Below, one piece after another: positions 1 through 14,800 of a DNA stretch of 31,087 nt. The notes under the pieces were generated by a model that saw nothing but the letters and a program-made list of their open reading frames with translations, was not told the origin of the DNA and searched no databases. Each line of letters starts with the position of its first letter. Position 1 is the stretch's first letter. The stretch spans positions 1 to 31,087 of the forward strand of contig JAYMTA010000337.1 of the NCBI GenBank assembly GCA_036897625.1, read 5' to 3'. The position numbers and the translations under genes were made by a program. The stretch comes from Pelargonium cotyledonis. Taxonomy: Eukaryota > Streptophyta > Magnoliopsida > Geraniales > Geraniaceae.

Positions 1-102
1 TGCATGCCGAAAGGTTATAGCCATTCTTCGGCACCTAGTCGTTACGTTAATTTTGATACTCTTGGCAATGGCTGTGCGACGGGGCCACCTAAGAAACCTT
101 GA
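1..102 (+). CDS. Possible C-terminal end of an unidentified gene, cut by window edge
   Basis: Frame 1 is open from the first base to a TGA at 100-102, giving 33 residues. The peptide reads as coding-like and contains P-K-G, then S-A-P-S-R and, three residues on, N. It ends in a basic P-P-K-K-P tail. By eye the P-K-G...S-A-P-S-[K/R]..N spacing recalls the C-terminal core of plant IDA-like signalling peptides (P-K-G-V-P-I-P-P-S-A-P-S-K-R-H-N), but the proline pair is replaced by S-H-S and 17 extra residues follow. The upstream part is outside the window, so neither start nor family can be confirmed. It would be convergent with the CDC48 gene. Thirty-three open codons could still be chance. Confidence 0.35.
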   Translation, partial: CMPKGYSHSSAPSRYVNFDTLGNGCATGPPKKP

Positions 103-741
103 CCGTTACATGGTTTTGGGTTTTTTCGAAGAAGGTTCAACGAATTGAGCTAACTTGAAAAGCAACGTTGGTTATGTGTACATTGCTTTTTGTTGTGAGA
201 GGGTCGTATAAATTTACTTCAATTATGATGTGACATTAAATTCATAAAATAAAGAGGACTTGCAATGACAAATAAATCTAATTTTGTTATCCATTTTTGT
301 GACCTTGCAATGCATAAATAAATAGCACGTACAAAACATCAAATATAGATACACTCAAAGAGGAATCATGTGATATCAAACAAAGCCCATAAATTTATGT
401 ATTTATTGCAAGCAACACATTAGCTTTCTCTTTCTCTGCATTTAGTTTTTGCACAATGCATAAATATCATTCAAATTTTGCTCTGGAAAGGCTTTTTGAC
501 AGTAAATATCATCAAGAAAACTTGCATATTTCATATTTGAATTTTTTTCACAGTTTCACGTTCTGATTACTAACAGAGAAGAAATATTAACGTTATGTCG
601 GAAATGGAGTCTCCAAATGTTTAACTAGTAGCTTCTCGAGGCTCCAAAATCGGGCATAGAGGCTAACAAGAACGCTGCAAGTGCAATAATAACAGTAAAA
701 CCGATCGACAAGTCGTAGCGCGGGAATCTGATATAAACCTT
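103..741. other. Intergenic region downstream of CDC48
   Basis: About 640 AT-rich bases lie between the TGA at 100-102 and the CDC48 stop codon. The part next to 742 should hold the CDC48 3' UTR, which is transcribed leftward. The part after 102 could hold the 3' UTR of a convergent gene. I see no further open frame of note, no RNA gene and no clear repeat. Confidence 0.5.
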
Positions 742-5321
<4,580 letters not shown>

Positions 5322-5399
5322 GGCGGTGCAGTTTAATAGATCGGGGATTCTGGAGAAAATTGCAGAGAATGTGGAGAGAATGTGTGTAGGTGGGTTTGG

Positions 5400-5440
5400 T
5401 CGGGTGGGGATTTAAAGGATCCGATTTGAGTCTTGCTTCT
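5400..5440 (-). promoter_or_regulatory. Possible CDC48 core promoter
   Basis: Reading leftward there is a TTTAAAT-type AT box around 5410-5418, followed by a pyrimidine-rich stretch and then the ATG at 5321. This would place transcription start roughly 30 bases closer to the gene and give a leader of about 60-70 bases with no upstream ATG. This is inference from position only. Confidence 0.3.
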
Positions 5441-5535
5441 CAAGAAAATTTGGATTCCTTTTTCTGTTTGGTCACAGACTCTGACGGAAAATACTTCTCG
5501 GAAACGGAGAAGGAATTGGAATTCAAATTCCCATC

Positions 5536-5609
5536 GGCCCAGACTATGGGCTTTTCTATTGGGCCTAACTTCACAACTGGAACCGTGTTTGTTGGGCTCA
5601 TATTGGGCT
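5536..5609. promoter_or_regulatory. Cluster of five site II (TGGGCY) elements upstream of CDC48
   Basis: Five copies of TGGGCC/TGGGCT or the complement occur within 75 bases: 5536-5541, 5547-5552, 5560-5565, 5593-5598 and 5604-5609. In plants this motif is known as the site II element. It is bound by TCP factors and is frequent in promoters of genes active in dividing cells, such as ribosomal protein and PCNA genes. The cluster lies about 215-290 bases before the CDC48 start codon, a normal position, and fits the known high expression of CDC48 in proliferating tissue. Confidence 0.6.
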
Positions 5610-5677
5610 TCATTTTATTATGCATGTAGACCATGCTTCAAATATTAGTATTAGGGCCCGTTAGTGGCATAAAATTG

Positions 5678-5696
5678 TTTTTTTTTTTTTTTTTTT
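5678..5696. repeat. Poly-T tract
   Basis: An uninterrupted run of about 19 T residues lies in the intergenic region. Such runs are often length-polymorphic, and this could be an old retroposon tail on the opposite strand, but no body is recognisable beside it. Confidence 0.7.
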
Positions 5697-5809
5697 GAAA
5701 CTTTAAAAAAACATTTATAAGTTGTTAAATAAAAACATTTATACATGATAAATACTCCACCAAGACCAGAAAAATAGAGTAAAAATGAGGAATGAAAAAC
5801 TAAAATTGG

Positions 5810-5993
5810 ATCCACTGGGTGTGGCATAGTTGGTGCGCTGGCCGATAGGGCTGTGTGAGTGGGAAGAGCTCCTGAGTTCGATCTCCACTCAACACACTTG
5901 TGAGGGAGATGTGAGGAATCCTTAACTCTGTGATCAAGCCTTGGATAGTGCGAGCCTGGTCAGGAACCCAATGGATTAAACAAAAAAAAAAAA
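5810..5993 (+). mobile_element. tRNA-derived SINE with target-site duplication
   Basis: A full SINE is visible. It has an A box TGGCATAGTTGG at 5822-5833, matching TRGCNNAGYNGG exactly. A B-box-like GAGTTCGATCTCC lies at 5874-5886. A tRNA-unrelated body ends in an A-rich tail of about 12 A. The copy is flanked by a 15-bp direct repeat AAAAACTAAAATTGG at 5795-5809 and 5989-6003, the target duplication left by LINE-driven insertion; the second copy overlaps the tail. The perfect duplication suggests a fairly recent insertion. It lies between the CDC48 promoter and the 3' end of the DUF7795 gene, not in coding sequence. A second, older relative lies at 29368. Confidence 0.85.
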
Positions 5994-6003
5994 CTAAAAT
6001 TGG

Positions 6004-6350
6004 GAGGGTTTGGGTGACACCAAGATAGTGGACGTGTTGCGGATTAGAGAAGCACTCGAATGGGTGTTAGCAAGAGATGACATAATTTAGTTATTGAATC
6101 GGCTCTCAAATAGTGACTTTGAGGTGGGTTATAGCTTTTTAATGGTCCTGCAGTGAAGCTATTGGTGCACAAAAAGGTCCAATTGGGCAATTTGTAATAT
6201 TGAGAGAGTTTAGGTGTTATTTACTGAGTCAAATAAATTGCACTATAAAAATGTTTCATGCATAAAGGGTTTGTATATTTTGAATCCTACTCAGTTGAAA
6301 AATAATAACATCATTTCTGAAAAGTTCAATATACTTGGCAAAAATCTAGG
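6004..6350. other. Intergenic region downstream of the DUF7795 gene
   Basis: About 350 bases between the SINE and the stop codon of the minus-strand gene at 6351. The right-hand part should be that gene's 3' UTR. No other gene, RNA or structured repeat is visible. Confidence 0.5.
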
Positions 6351-7257
6351 TTAAGTAACAAGTTTCCATGCTTGCTCCATAATCTCATCATTGACAAAAG
6401 GCCGCAAAGACCACATCATGCAGTAAGTCTCCAACTCTCCCGACGGCGTCTTGAGATTCAGGGAATTCACAATCCTTTCCTGCAACAAAGCGAAGAAACA
6501 ATCACTCTCTATCCATTTAAAACGATTGCCGAAGAGAATATAATGTTACCTAAGTTTCTTCGGGCTTACCTGCATCGCAAAATCTTGTTTCACCATAGAG
6601 AAAATGATTGCCATCAGCGCAACATAATCTGTAATATCGGGTTTTTGCAACTGAGATGATGTCATTTCTGCTGTCTGCAAAGATATGTAAAGGGAATTGG
6701 CACGTGAGGATTTCATGCATGTGCTTCACTGAAAGTTATGTTTCTCTTGCATTTTTGTCCAAAATGAGGGTCCTCTTTCCTTTTAAGGAAACTAATTATG
6801 CATGAATTTCCAATAATATCTCTATAATAAGTTAGTGTAGCTTAAGTTTGTATAGACACATGCCCCCATGGAGATACAAGAGGAACTGTACAACACTAAT
6901 AAACTTTTTCTCAATTTTTCTTAAAAGAAAACCAAGACACTAATATTGAGACGGATGACCAGAGACATTATACAAATAATACTTGACGACACACCTCATT
7001 TTCAGTTGGTTCTTGTTTGGACTCGATACCATAATCTTGATCCAGCCAGGGTGACAACATTCCATTTACTGTTTGCATAGCAACAGAAACATCCTCTGGA
7101 AGGCTTTCAAGTTCATTTAGTGTACTTCGCGCTGCAGCCAAATTAACAAAGGACAGATAAATTTCCACCACTAAATATCCTCCATAATGAAAACCTTGAA
7201 GAATAACTCACAGGCACAAAGAACATAAGCACACTACACAGGAAACAGTTACAAATA

Positions 7258-7288
<31 letters not shown>

Positions 7289-8507
7289 CCTATACGAAGA
7301 CATGGAAAGACAAATATGTGGGCCACTAGGCCCCAACTTTCGAGAAAATTGTAAATAATCAATGGGTGACAGCTACGATATCCTACATTCTCAGATGTAC
7401 TTCGAGTGAAAATCAAATTACTAAATTACTTATTCATTATATCATAGATAAGGTATCATCGAAGGTTAGTTACCAGTAAACATTAAGATCAATATATTTC
7501 ACTGTGATTGAGGACAAAAAGAGCCAAGTTAAGAAGGAGATATCACCTTTACTTAAATGGTCATTGAGTCCACGCTGGCATGTATTCACTTCTGTTTGGA
7601 CAATATACACACATAGGAGAAAATTATTGCAAAGTGGGGGTACATAATCATAATATTATGGAAATTCAGCATATGTAATTTGACAAATTATGTCAAAATA
7701 TTAAGTATTGCAAACTACAATTAAGTTATATTTGAAAGAAATACTAACCTACGACCGATCATATGTTGTGGAGTGAAAATATACTAGAAGATAACATTAT
7801 TAACCCAACAGTTTCAATCAACAATCTTAACAGGACAGCATCAGTGAAGTTTGTAGGGCTCGCTCTTTTTTTAATTAGACAGAAACTTGCAAAACAAGCA
7901 GTATTGTACTCATTTTAACCTAATATGTTCTCACTTTCTATATTAACAACAGAATTACAGGAAAAGTTAGATTATATATGACCTAGCTAATAATTCAAAT
8001 AATAGAAAGGCAATTGTACTTACACTTGGTCATATTTTGTATGCCATCGTTCACATTGATACATCCGGCTTCAATATAAGATTTCAGCCTCTTAGTTTCA
8101 TTTGATTTAATAATGTTCTCGAACAATTTAGATGTCCTGTCGACTGGCGGTCGTCGGAGAAACTCTGTACAAAAAAATGAGAACAACAAGGTTACTAAAA
8201 TAGAATGAAAAAAACTAATCCAAGACCAAAAACATATGAAAAACAGAACCCACCCAACCCCTGTTGAAACCCAGCCAGTAACCTGCCTCCCTCCGCTACT
8301 AGCTCATCGAACTTTGTGATCCTACAACAACAATTGTTAAGACTTAAGAACACACTGTGCAACTTAATACTTAAAATTAAGAATGAAATACAAAAAATAT
8401 TATATTGCAATGTACTGATGATCAAACTACCCAGTCATAAACTCGGCGTAAATCTTCGTAATCTTCTTGTTGAATTCAGACCTCATCTTTTCTTCTTTAC
8501 ATTCCAT
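6351..8507 (-). CDS. Plant-specific protein of DUF7795 type, function unknown
   Basis: Seven coding exons: 8431-8507, 8254-8321, 8024-8164, 7547-7588, 6995-7131, 6570-6674 and 6351-6479. The joined CDS is 699 nt, 232 aa, with phase kept at every junction. The protein begins M-E-C-K-E-E-K and has an alpha-helical, charged N-terminal half. A conserved-looking core I-T-K-F-D-E-L-V-A-E-G-G (residues 27-38) is followed by F-L-R-R-P-P. A C-terminal block is rich in aromatics and methionine (Y-C-M-M-W-S-L-R-P-F-V-N-D-E). There is no signal peptide, membrane segment or catalytic motif. From memory it matches small single-copy land-plant proteins assigned to DUF7795; no biochemical role is known to me. 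Exon 4 is only 42 nt and is entered through a tandem CAG/AAG acceptor. The ATG lies 1 nt inside its exon, so a leader intron must precede it. Confidence 0.85.
7265..7288. repeat. Poly-A tract in an intron of the DUF7795 gene
   Basis: A run of 24 A on the plus strand (poly-T in the transcript) lies in the intron between coding exons 4 and 5. It is likely length-polymorphic. No retroposon body is recognisable beside it. Confidence 0.75.
7588..7594 (-). promoter_or_regulatory. Tandem NAGNAG splice acceptor before exon 4 of the DUF7795 gene
   Basis: In the transcript sense the intron ends ...CAGAAG followed by TGAATAC. Exon 3 ends with one base (T) of a split codon. Using the second AG gives TTG (Leu) and keeps the frame. 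Using the first AG, a CAG that usually competes well, adds AAG and gives TAA, a stop right at the junction. The productive form therefore depends on the weaker AAG acceptor. Confidence 0.7.
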
Positions 8508-8508
8508 C

Positions 8509-9412
8509 CTGTAAAATTATTGACAGTAAAATACATTACTTAAGATGAAGAATCCAAAAAACATAGCATAGCTTATACAAACAAGGGAAAGACGGTCTTT
8601 GTATGTGTTAACCCATGGGTAGTGAGGTCATTACACAGAAGTTAGAGATATTGTGAAGTTGACACCTGACACAATATATAAGAATAAGGCAAGGCGGAGG
8701 AGGGTTTGGAATGAAATTAGAAGATAAGTTGAGGGGAATGAACCTTTGGTGCGTGCGTGAGAGAGATGATGTATCGATGTTGGTGAGTGAATTGTGAGAT
8801 TGTAAGAGAATATTGTAAAGAGAGAACCTACATTGAAATTAGTGTGTGAAGCTTATCAATGGTGGATTCAACTAGATGCAAGAAAAATAATAGAAGCCAA
8901 AGTTCCAATGAGTATTGTTATGATCCTATTTGAAAGATTTAACGTTGAAAGAGATAATTGTTGATGGCCACATGTTTTGGCGCCCCATAACTCACAACTA
9001 CACTCTTTTTTGCAAGACAAATGCACTATCCATATTTGCTTTGTTTTGTTATAAGAAACAAAAGTTAAAACCTTCGAAGTTTCCGGCGCCAGAAAATTTA
9101 AAGGCCTGAGTTTTTTGGAGTCCAAATATTCAGAAACAAATCTCATACCTAAACTCACACATCACACTTCAAAATTCAAATCTCCAAACTGAAACACCAT
9201 ACATTCAAGCTCAGCCACCATAAATTCATATCTTGAAAATTAAAACTGAAAACAAAAATTCATAGCTCAATTCTACAAAATAAACCAGCAGAAATTCATC
9301 AAAATCAAACCTCCAAGCTCTCTATTCAAAATCAACAAATAATCATCCCACAATCAGACATATCCACAATAATAAAAAAAAATTAACCAAAACAAAGAAT
9401 AATTGGCTTGAC
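8509..9412 (-). other. Leader intron of the DUF7795 gene (inferred)
   Basis: An acceptor (tttacag|G) sits one base before the ATG at 8507, so the 5' UTR must be spliced. The best upstream donor I see is AAG|GTCAAG, with exon end at 9413. It follows a GC-rich, pyrimidine-rich leader-like stretch at about 9413-9500. That gives an intron of about 904 bases. A 96-residue open frame inside it (8868-9158, minus) has no coding character and I treat it as chance. Confidence 0.5.
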
Positions 9413-9500
9413 CTTGTGCCGGTGTCCGATAGGGCGCAAATCGGCGGCGAGTGGCGGAGGTGGGGATGCGAGTCCGGCGGCTGGTGGGTGAAGGAGATGA
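9413..9500 (-). other. 5' UTR exon of the DUF7795 gene (inferred)
   Basis: Reading leftward, a CT-rich stretch leads into GC-rich sequence and ends at a GT donor at 9412. A TTTATAT box at about 9545-9552 lies at a suitable distance upstream for a TATA element. The exon boundary on the transcription-start side is a guess. Confidence 0.4.
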
Positions 9501-9577
9501 GAGAAGAAGAACCGAATAGCCAAATGAATCAGAAACACAACTCCATATAAAATTCGGATCCTATAAACCCAAATTTT

Positions 9578-9642
9578 TGGGCTTCTAGTTGGGCCTATAA
9601 ACCCAAAACTGCAACCCGTGTTTATTGGGCTTTCGTTGGGCC
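9578..9642 (-). promoter_or_regulatory. Cluster of four site II (TGGGCY) elements at the DUF7795 promoter
   Basis: TGGGCT at 9578-9583, TGGGCC at 9590-9595, TGGGCT at 9626-9631 and TGGGCC at 9637-9642 lie just upstream of the inferred TATA box. This is the same motif class and density as in the CDC48 promoter, so the two neighbouring minus-strand genes may share TCP-type, growth-linked control. Confidence 0.55.
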
Positions 9643-10900
9643 TAGTAGTTTATTTTGTCTTATTTTGGCCATTTTAAACATTTTTTATAAAAAATTTAGC
9701 CCGCTCATAAAATTAAATTTGTTATAACAGACGTATACGCAAAAGATATGATATGAAAATATAAGTCTATTTAAATATTTTTTTATAAGTCAAGCCACAC
9801 AACTTGAGATACCTCTATATTCTAATACAAAACTTCATCTCGTTTGACTTAATGAGATTTAAATTCACGATCTCTTACTAAAATATGTGTGTTTTTACTA
9901 TTTAGCATCTCTTAAGACATATAATTTTTTTAATTTAAAAAATAAAAAACAAACTGGCACTCAAAATTTGCAGCATCATAAAACCAACATATTTATGTAA
10001 AACTAATGATGATAGCCACTATAGTCAAATGCAATGTCACATGCATTTATGTTCCTTCAAAGAGAAGCAATTATTATTTCACACAATTATGAAAATATGA
10101 AGTCCCTCGAATATTTGACGTCTCATAAGTGAAGTTGGCAATTTATATTCAAATATGTGGACACTTTAATTTTGAAGTATATTTTTCTATACTTTGTTGT
10201 TAAGTTCTAAAAAAATATATAGTAGCATCAGTAAGTGTTTATTGACCATTAATTGTTGCTAAATTAGGTGTAGAGGTATAATTCATGTAATCATGGACAA
10301 AAATTAGACAATGGACCGAAGAGCTTTGCTATTTGAGTAGATGTTATATGTGCATACCGTAAAATTTACTGTGTGTTGAAAGATATATAAAGAACACAAC
10401 ACATTATGAGCACAATACAATACAATACAAGTTTAACATGATAAATAATTGACACGAACAACTTAACACATTTTACACAATTAAACCTACATACTTGATA
10501 CAACAACATCTAACACGCTTGACATGTTTAGACCATTATACAAAAAAAAACAATACGAAAACGGCATGAATATAAATTGTACAAATGAAATATACTAGTT
10601 TCGAACATTGTTATTGTTGCCGTACAAATTGTCAGTTCTATTCGTCAGTATGGGTGTGACACCCTAAAATCATTACAGTAGATATTAAAATCAAACAAGA
10701 AAGCACTAAAGAAAAAATACAATTGAAAAAAGAAGAAGCCAGAGATAAAGATAAAGAACCATCAACATGCAAATTGCAAATGGCCAAGCAAAGCATACTC
10801 CAAGAACTATTTATATTATTATTATATACAGTATAAAATAATAATAAAGAAACCCGAAAAATGCGGGTCAAATCGTCCAATTGAAATTTTGACTCACTCA
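9643..10900. other. Divergent intergenic region between the DUF7795 gene and ABCG3
   Basis: About 1.25 kb of AT-rich DNA lies between two divergently transcribed genes and should contain the ABCG3 promoter at its right end. It has AT-rich TATA-like stretches (for example around 10816-10840) and a short ATACA repeat near 10417-10431. From about 10380 to 10560 there is a low-complexity stretch with recurring ACACGA/ACACATT motifs that may be a decayed dispersed repeat. No open frame with coding character is seen. Confidence 0.4.
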
Positions 10901-11053
10901 CTCCTCTCGTCACTCCTTTCACATTCTTGGGTTCATTCTTCAGCTTCTTGTCTCGTTCACTTTTTCATTTTTACGCTCAAGCTTGCTCATTTATATCCAT
11001 TTTTATATACAAATATATTTTGATACTTGCTACAACTTCAAACTCAGATCCAG

Positions 11054-11734
11054 GTTAGTCTCTTTTTCCTCTGTTCATCAAGGTGAGCTTATGTCTTCTG
11101 TTTGGTTGCTGAGAAAATAAAAGAAAGTAGTTTTCTTTGGGGGTGCAAGTTGAATCTTGCTCTACTGCTCGACTAAGCCAAAGAGGTTTATTGGGTTTGT
11201 TCAGCTGAGTTCTTATTTTCTTGGGTCTCAATGTGTTGAAACGACTAGGATTTGTGGAAGAATCTTTAAGTTTAGGAAATGGGTAGGTGTGTACTGAGAA
11301 GAAGAGAAATGGGTTATATTTATGTGATCTGGTAGTTGTTTAGTGAGTTTTAGCTAGTGGGTTTTTATGGGTTTGGTTTGTTTTGTTATCCAGTTTAATC
11401 TCAATAACAAGATAATGTAAATATGGTGTTCTGTATTGTTGTTTTGGTTCACATAAAGTAGAAAACTTTATCACCTCTTGGTTTCAGCTGGTCCCCATTT
11501 TGTTGTTTTTTGTATTTGAAGGAAGCTACAGTTTTGTTTTGGTTATCAATTTTTAGCCCATTGTTGGAAATTTGCTGCAGCTTGCTTAATGTTTTGTTTT
11601 GTTAAGTAACAATTTGTAATTTTCAGCTTACTTTCTTGGAAGGTACTTGAAAGTTGAAACTTGCGTGATGTTTCTTTTTGTTCAAGAATGTGAATCTGTT
11701 TTTACTCTCTTTTTTCTTTTCAATTTTGATGTAG
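11054..11734 (+). other. Leader intron of ABCG3 (inferred)
   Basis: A donor TCCAG|GTTAGT lies at 11053/11054. An acceptor preceded by a long pyrimidine tract (TTTTTTCTTTTCAATTTTGATGTAG) ends at 11734. The intervening 681 bases are T-rich, like plant intron sequence. A first 5' UTR exon of about 130 bases would end at 11053. This is not proven but is typical for the position. Confidence 0.55.
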
Positions 11735-11744
11735 GGTTTCGTGC

Positions 11745-11830
11745 ATGATCACGATGGCGTTATGGGGGTTGTGAATTTGTGTACCAAGGAGGTTTTGTAG
11801 TTTATTTATCGAGAAATGTTCTTTAGTTGA
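11745..11830 (+). promoter_or_regulatory. Three short upstream ORFs in the ABCG3 leader
   Basis: Between the inferred leader acceptor and the main ATG there are three short frames: 11745-11774 (9 codons plus stop, with a second in-frame ATG at 11754), 11762-11800 (12 codons plus stop, overlapping the first) and 11816-11830 (4 codons plus stop). All end before the main start at 11859. They would be expected to lower translation of the main frame. Confidence 0.6.
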
Positions 11831-11858
11831 GGTTTTTGGAAATTTTATAACAGAAATA

Positions 11859-14800
11859 ATGGAAGAGATACACTCTCAATCGGATAATTATAGGTCTTCC
11901 TCATCCTCAGCAAGTAGTCCGGCAAGTAGAGTCCCTTCTAGTAACTTTTTCTACTTGCGCAAACCCGGTTCACTGAGACAGCCCATTTCATTTGAGGACT
12001 CGCCCGAGTGGGAGGATACAGATATTGATGTTAGAGTCGACGATGGAGGTGATTCTATCAATGCTGCAACAACACCTGCCTCTCCGTCTCTTTCAAAGAT
12101 TAATAGCGCATATTTGCCGTCCCCACCTGTACCAGATGCTGCAGTTGTTGCAAGAAAGATAGCTGGAGCTTCTGTTGTCTGGAGAGACTTGACCGTAACA
12201 ATAAAGGATAAGAGGAAGTATTCCGATAAGGTTGTGAAGAGTTCAAATGGTTATGCTTTGCCAGGGACTATGACGGTAATCATGGGTCCAGCCAAGTCGG
12301 GGAAATCCACGCTGCTGAGGGCTATTGCAGGTTCTTGTACCCAATATGTTCTTTTTCCATTTTTCAGCATTCTGAATCTTACCTCGTTTTGGTGGTTGAG
12401 AAACTTAACTTTTATCATTTTTCTTTAGGAAGGTTGCCGAGTTCAGCCAAAATGTACGGTGAAGTGTTTGTGAATGGAGCAAAATCAAGGATGCCTTATG
12501 GGTCATACGTAAGTTCTAACTAAAGTTGATTGGTATTTATTTTAAACATTTTGATTTGTTTGGTTTTTCTGTGGCTTTTCACCTATGTTGTTCTGTGAAA
12601 CTCTTCCCTTATGCAGTTATGCCATTAATTTATCGCCAGTCTGTAAATAAAGATCCACAGACACGGTTATGTCAGTGATTCATATTATTATGCATTAACT
12701 GTTTTTTAAGACAACTATGCATAGCTAAAATTTATGTCATTCTACATTAATCATATCGTATGTACTCTAAAACAACTATTAAGTAATAACGTCTCTGTAT
12801 TCTAATATATAACATGTGTGAGACAAAACGGCTCTTCTCGTAATTGTATTGAGTTTTTCCATTTTGTTCACCGTTTGTGGGGTTGTGATTTTTGACTTTT
12901 TGTTTTCCGATTTTCAGGGTTTTGTTGAGAGGGATACCACTCTGATTGGATCCCTCACCGTTCGGGAATTCCTATATTACTCAGCATTGCTTCAACTACC
13001 TGGTTTTTTCTTCCAGAAAAGGAGCGTGGTAGAGGATGCAATCCATGCTATGTCATTGGGCGATTATGCAAACAAACTCATAGGCGGCCATTGCTATATG
13101 AAGGGCCTTCCGAGAGGCGAGAGAAGACGTGTCAGTATTGCTCGGGAACTTGTGATGAGACCTCACATCTTGTTTATAGATGAGCCTCTGTATCATCTTG
13201 ACAGGTTTATACTGTTATCAAGCATATTATTTCACTCTGATTTGATGTTGGGTCATATATAAAAAGTTAGCTAATGTTTGACAGTATTAATTATTTTCCA
13301 TCGTTTGACATTTACATGTCGTTTTCTAGGTTCCTGCATGTACATAATGATTATGAATCCCTGCTGGCAAATATTGTGATTTAGCTGATGTTTATAGGTT
13401 TCATTTTGCAGCGTCTCTGCACTTCTGATGATGGTTACACTGAAGAAACTAGCAAGTATGGGATGCACTCTTTTTTTCACGCTATATCAGAGCAGTACGG
13501 AAGTATTCGGTCTCTTTGACCGAATATGCCTACTTTCAAATGGAAATACCCTATTTTTTGGAGAAACATTGGCTTGCTTGCAGGTAAATTATTCTGATTG
13601 TATCTGATAAATTGTGTTCCTCTGATGAGTAATGCATGCTTCTCTCATACGCTTCCTTAAATAGAAACAAAATTCTATCCATCTAATTGGAGCTTGTTAG
13701 TAATCAAAATACTTTATGCTTTTGAAGCACTTCTCAAATGCCGGATTCCCGTGCCCAATAATGCAAAGTCCTTCCGATCACTTTTTACGTGCAATAAATA
13801 CAGACTTCGATCGTATCATTGCTATGTGTAAAAATTGGCAGGTAATCTATTTTTCTTACCTTGTGAGTTTCAGCCTTTCTGGTATTCATTTATTATGTTA
13901 CTTAAGATTGCCTTAATTAGTTGTAGTTAGGTATGACTACGTTATGCTCTTTTGTATTATTTCCTTACACTATTTCTATATTTGTGTTTTGGCTATCATA
14001 CTTTTGGGTCCTGTTTACTCAAGCACTTCTCCTTTTGGTTACTCTGTCAACTTATTGGGCTAAACACTTTAACAGGATGACAATGGTGATTTTTCATCAG
14101 TGAACATGGATACGGCAGTTGCGATACGCACTCTTGAAGCGACCTACAAATCATCATCTGATGCTGCTGCGGTTGAAACTATGATACTGAGACTCACAGA
14201 AAAGGTATTATTATTATCTTTTTTCTTGGCCATTTGTAGTTCTTGGTCATGGGTCGTTCATAGCATAGTTGCATTTCAAAGCTTGGGGCCTGATGTAAAT
14301 ATTCACACATAAATGCATCTACTTTTTCATGCACGATGTCATGTGCATTTGTTTTGCTTATTTTGCTTAACCACATTTTAATGAATTTGATAGTAAAATG
14401 ATAGGCCACGTAAAGATCAGTAATCATGATTTACATAGATCAGTAAAGTATTCAAATCTATAAATATTCAAGAACCATAAGTGGGTAAGAATTCATTAGA
14501 ACTCAAGGCAAATAAACACTTGGTGAAGCGTGTAGAGGACTTAAGGGGGCGTGTTTGGATTAGAATTTTGTTCAAGAATGGGACTGAGAATCTCCTTCTT
14601 CAAGAATGGTAATCAATTATTCCCATTCCCATCAAATATTTTTAATCCAAATGCTACCCAAGTGTAGGTGCAAAATCATTGATTACCGAGGTAGTATCCC
14701 CCCGCTATCCCATTTCATTTTCTTCTTTTATATCGTCTTTTTACTTCAAATCCTACTTGAACCAAAAGCGTTCTTATGCCATTGGCCACATTATTGTCAT

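Noticed and set aside
5390-5648. Overlapping open frames around the CDC48 promoter on both strands
   Set aside because: They span the site II cluster and show no protein resemblance; the real gene here runs on the minus strand from 5321.
8868-9158. 96-codon open frame on the minus strand
   Set aside because: It lies inside the inferred leader intron of the DUF7795 gene, resembles no family I know and has background codon use.
10380-10560. ACACGA/ACACATT-rich stretch as a possible retroelement or satellite fragment
   Set aside because: Too short and degenerate, with no ends, no array period and no coding remains; mentioned only as low-complexity sequence.
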